Positions 61,643 to 64,000 of a stretch of 64,000 nucleotides of DNA are shown here, piece after piece; the first letter of the stretch is position 1, and each line of letters starts with the position of its first letter. The notes beneath the pieces are model-generated. The model was not told where the DNA came from and ran no database searches. It saw only the letters and a program-made list of their open reading frames with translations. The position numbers were made by a program, and so were the translations under genes. This stretch comes from Roseimarinus sediminis (GTDB taxonomy: Bacteria > Bacteroidota > Bacteroidia > Bacteroidales > Prolixibacteraceae): contig NZ_JBNPXV010000001.1 of assembly GCF_050433125.1 (NCBI RefSeq), positions 372,001-436,000 of the forward strand, in the 5' to 3' direction.

Positions 61643-62558
61643 AGTTACTTAATTTTGGGTTGTGATGTATATTCTTATAATGGAAAAAATTCCAAGTAAA
61701 CGCTTTAAAAATTGGCACAACAAGATCAAAACGGCGTTGTAAAATATATTGCACAAGCGACTTAGGAAAAGAAACCAGATTAAAATATATAAAATTGATT
61801 ACACGGGTAAGCCCTTTTGAGTTTCTCCTTGAATAGAGAATCCTATTTCGGGCTATATAATAAATTTTCAAAGGGCTCTCTTTACCAGTCGAAACTGATT
61901 CTTTATGAAAAACAACCGATTGTGGCTGATAATACACGCTGTAACCTGCTCTTTTTATACGCACACACCAGTCATGTTCTTCATAATAAAGAAAGTAGAT
62001 TTCGGTCATCATCCCAACTTGGGTTATTACTCTTCGGGGCACCATCATGGCAGCACCATGTATGGCATAAGTTTCTTTTGTTTCGTTATATTGCCCAATG
62101 TCTTTTTGACGGTAACCAACCAAATTTTGCCTCATTGTGTAAGGGTTCATTGGATAGTACCCGGCATATTGAATGGTATCGGGTCTATGATAGAATAAGA
62201 TTTTGGGGCTTACCATTCCAATAGTCCGATCGTTTTCTAGCAGTTTCACCATTGGTTCCAAAAACCCCCTTTCCACCTCAGTATCGTTGTTGATAAAAAG
62301 CAGGTAATCGCCCTTTGATACCCTTACTCCCAAATTATTGCCTCCTGCAAAACCAATATTCTTTTCACTCTTAATCAACATAATATCGGGGTGTTCGGTC
62401 TTTAGGATATCAGGCTTATCGTTGGGTGAGGCATTGTCAACTACAATGATTTCGATATTTGGATAAGTAATATTGCGCAAAGAATTGAGCAATTCGAGCG
62501 TTATTTTGCTTTGATTGTAATTGATTGTTACGATTGAAACCAATGGCATACTCTCCAT
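61626..62558 (-). CDS. Glycosyltransferase family 2 (rhamnosyltransferase-like)
   Basis: A 310-residue cytosolic GT-A transferase. It has VSIVTINYNQSKITLELLNSL, IIVVDNASPNDKPDI, GFAGGNNLGV and LLFINNDTEVERGFLEP, with the metal-binding D-x-D equivalent in NND. HGAAMMVPRRVITQVG and YEEHDWCVRIKRAGY are WbbL-like motifs. These features place it with rhamnosyl/GlcNAc transferases of the WbbL group. It is coupled by overlap with the downstream AsnB-like gene and lies 3 bp from the polymerase-like gene. Confidence 0.9.
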   Translation of the reverse strand: MESMPLVSIVTINYNQSKITLELLNSLRNITYPNIEIIVVDNASPNDKPDILKTEHPDIMLIKSEKNIGFAGGNNLGVRVSKGDYLLFINNDTEVERGFLEPMVKLLENDRTIGMVSPKILFYHRPDTIQYAGYYPMNPYTMRQNLVGYRQKDIGQYNETKETYAIHGAAMMVPRRVITQVGMMTEIYFLYYEEHDWCVRIKRAGYSVYYQPQSVVFHKESVSTGKESPLKIYYIARNRILYSRRNSKGLTRVINFIYFNLVSFPKSLVQYILQRRFDLVVPIFKAFTWNFFHYKNIHHNPKLSNYENKV

Positions 62559-62561
62559 AAT

Positions 62562-63995
62562 TCAACTTTTTAATTGTTTTTCAAAACCTTGCGCCAACTC
62601 TTTTTCTTTGATTGCCTCGTTGTCGAATTTGCGGGCCAGAAAGAGAAAACCGATGCTCGAATAAATTAAAATTCCGGTTGGCATTTGGCCTAAAATACCG
62701 TTTCCATACGATGCAACCATGATCCCAAACATACCACAAACCAAAGCGCTCATTTGAGCCCTGACCCAATCGTCGCGTATTTTAAACATGATAATATACG
62801 AAGATTTTATTACAATATAAAAAAGGATAAACAGGTGAAGAGCAAGCCCTACAATTCCTTGTTCGGCCCAAATGGCAACATACCAGCTATCGGTTGGGGT
62901 ATTGGCCAAAAATGTGTTTGGACTAAAACGCTGCCCCCAGTTACCAGCCGAACCTATACCTCCCCCAAACGGGCGGGTAGCCATGTACGCTTTAAGTTTT
63001 CGTTGGTTTTCGAGACGTACTTGCAACGAGGCATCGTTGGGGTCGAAAGCCGTACGCATACGGTTTATGGTATAGTTGCCACTTCCAATGGTAGTAAATT
63101 TGAAAAAACCAAAAACAGCTATTCCGATAATTGCACCAATAATTAGTACTTTAATATTTTTACGAAGCAACACATACAGTGCAAAGCCCATAAAAGGAAC
63201 AGCAATAGCACCACGTGTGCCCGAAATCATCATTCCATATAAGCCTAAAAAAGATACAATTGCAAAAATGATTTTTAATCGTATTGATTTTTTTTGATTC
63301 AGAGCAAGAATACCAAACACTACACCTGCATGACCTTGAGCTGCACCAAATTGACCAGCATCGGAAAAAAAGGAGAATACACGAAGTTTACCAAATAAGA
63401 TATGGGTTAACTCTCCGCCACCATCGAGCCAAGCTTGTTCCCAAGGATCGGGACCAATAATTTTTTGTTGAATTCCTTTAAGGGTTGCCAAAACCGATAA
63501 CACTGCCCATATCTTCAGAAGTAAACTTAAATCTGTTCGTTTATCAAAAATGATAGAAATGATTGGTATAGTAAACAACATATAAAGTGAAACACCACGC
63601 ATAGCATAGAACCAAGCAGCCCTACTAACTGCCTCGGGATTTATGAGCTGGAAAAGAGAATACCCAAACCAAATGACAGCCAACAAAACAGCATCATTCT
63701 TCGCATTTTCCCAAGGAATTTTTCTGAAAAATGAGATAAAAAAAAGTGATAAATATATAAGAACAAAGTGGGCATCGATAACCAATCCTAAAGGCAAGCC
63801 TTTAATGTAACGCATTGAACCTAATATGATAAAATTCAGAACATACGTACCAATTAAACCAACTCGTGGTACCATAAAAATTGAGAATATATATGTTAGG
63901 GCAAAAGGCAACATGATTATCCCTACCCCGGCAGTTAATCCCCCTTTGGCAACCATATAAGCAATCAAACCTAATATACATAATAAAACCAGCAT
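62562..63995 (-). CDS. O-antigen ligase/polymerase-like membrane protein (start possibly outside window)
   Basis: About 477 visible residues with ten or more hydrophobic segments, typical of Wzy/WaaL proteins. A periplasmic loop with FSFFSDAGQFGAAQGHAG and the segment RPFGGGIGSAGNWGQRFSPNTFLANTPTDSWY carry the conserved Arg-/Gly-rich features of the O-antigen ligase domain (PF04932). It should polymerise or transfer the glycan on the periplasmic side. The frame is still open at the window edge and the first Met (MLVLLCILG) sits at 63995, so the true start may be upstream, beyond position 64000. Confidence 0.85.
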   Translation of the reverse strand: MLVLLCILGLIAYMVAKGGLTAGVGIIMLPFALTYIFSIFMVPRVGLIGTYVLNFIILGSMRYIKGLPLGLVIDAHFVLIYLSLFFISFFRKIPWENAKNDAVLLAVIWFGYSLFQLINPEAVSRAAWFYAMRGVSLYMLFTIPIISIIFDKRTDLSLLLKIWAVLSVLATLKGIQQKIIGPDPWEQAWLDGGGELTHILFGKLRVFSFFSDAGQFGAAQGHAGVVFGILALNQKKSIRLKIIFAIVSFLGLYGMMISGTRGAIAVPFMGFALYVLLRKNIKVLIIGAIIGIAVFGFFKFTTIGSGNYTINRMRTAFDPNDASLQVRLENQRKLKAYMATRPFGGGIGSAGNWGQRFSPNTFLANTPTDSWYVAIWAEQGIVGLALHLFILFYIVIKSSYIIMFKIRDDWVRAQMSALVCGMFGIMVASYGNGILGQMPTGILIYSSIGFLFLARKFDNEAIKEKELAQGFEKQLKS

Positions 63996-64000
63996 ATATA

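Noticed and set aside
58595..63995. The AsnB-like gene as part of a ribosomal-peptide (lasso/RiPP) cluster
   Set aside because: The surrounding genes are glycosyltransferases and a polymerase, and no precursor peptide or RiPP protease is present.

Overview
The window is a chromosomal segment from a member of the Bacteroidota, most likely a Bacteroidales/Marinilabiliales-type marine or sediment organism. The evidence is a TonB-dependent receptor ending in a C-terminal Phe, a secreted protein with a type IX secretion (T9SS) sorting domain, Bacteroidota-style TAnnTTTG promoter boxes with few Shine-Dalgarno sequences, a fused DAHP synthase/chorismate mutase, and a GTAAC-N16/17-CGTC ECF-type promoter. 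No insertion sequence, integrase, prophage or CRISPR array was seen.

Layout. 0-14.4 kb is ordinary core genome: the end of a TonB receptor, tRNA-Phe, a HAD phosphatase, a DUF1761 protein, a class V aminotransferase, ung, a GH32-fold protein whose three catalytic residues all appear to be replaced, tdh, rbfA, a methyltransferase, a LolE-like permease, an AspT/YidE-type transporter and pepE. 14.5-19.5 kb is an envelope block: a beta-barrel protein, an overlapping four-gene operon (LolA-like, secreted YidD-domain protein, two paralogous TPR/TM2-like proteins) and a TM2 protein. 19.5-21.8 kb is an oxidative-stress block (peroxiredoxin, Dps, divergent OxyR with both redox cysteines). A beta-helix protein and an A+T-rich ATPase/DUF4276 pair (candidate defence module) follow. 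25.7-36.8 kb is again core: ECF sigma/anti-sigma, FKBP isomerase, purC, phoH, a TlpA-type thioredoxin protein, a 23-bp tandem repeat array, the aromatic amino acid genes (DAHP synthase/chorismate mutase and tyrA, with an attenuator-like leader), hsp20 and a STAS-like protein.

37-64 kb is a large signalling plus exopolysaccharide locus. A hybrid histidine kinase and a response regulator precede ugd and UDP-xylose synthase, followed by a REC-histidine kinase. On the opposite strand are a T9SS-exported beta-helix/malectin protein, four or more glycosyltransferases, two acyltransferases, an asparagine-synthetase-like protein lacking the N-terminal Cys nucleophile, and an O-antigen ligase/polymerase-like protein that may run off the window edge. 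A 1569-residue kinase with two PocR-type sensor domains and a YdcF-like protein sit inside the locus. The arrangement suggests a regulated surface polysaccharide built partly from UDP-glucuronate and UDP-xylose.

The observations most worth following are the GH32 pseudoenzyme, the LolA-YidD-TPR/TM2 operon, the ATPase/DUF4276 pair, the tyrA leader hairpin, the 23-bp repeat array, and two matching ECF-type promoters, one on the sigma factor gene and one on a beta-barrel gene 12 kb away.
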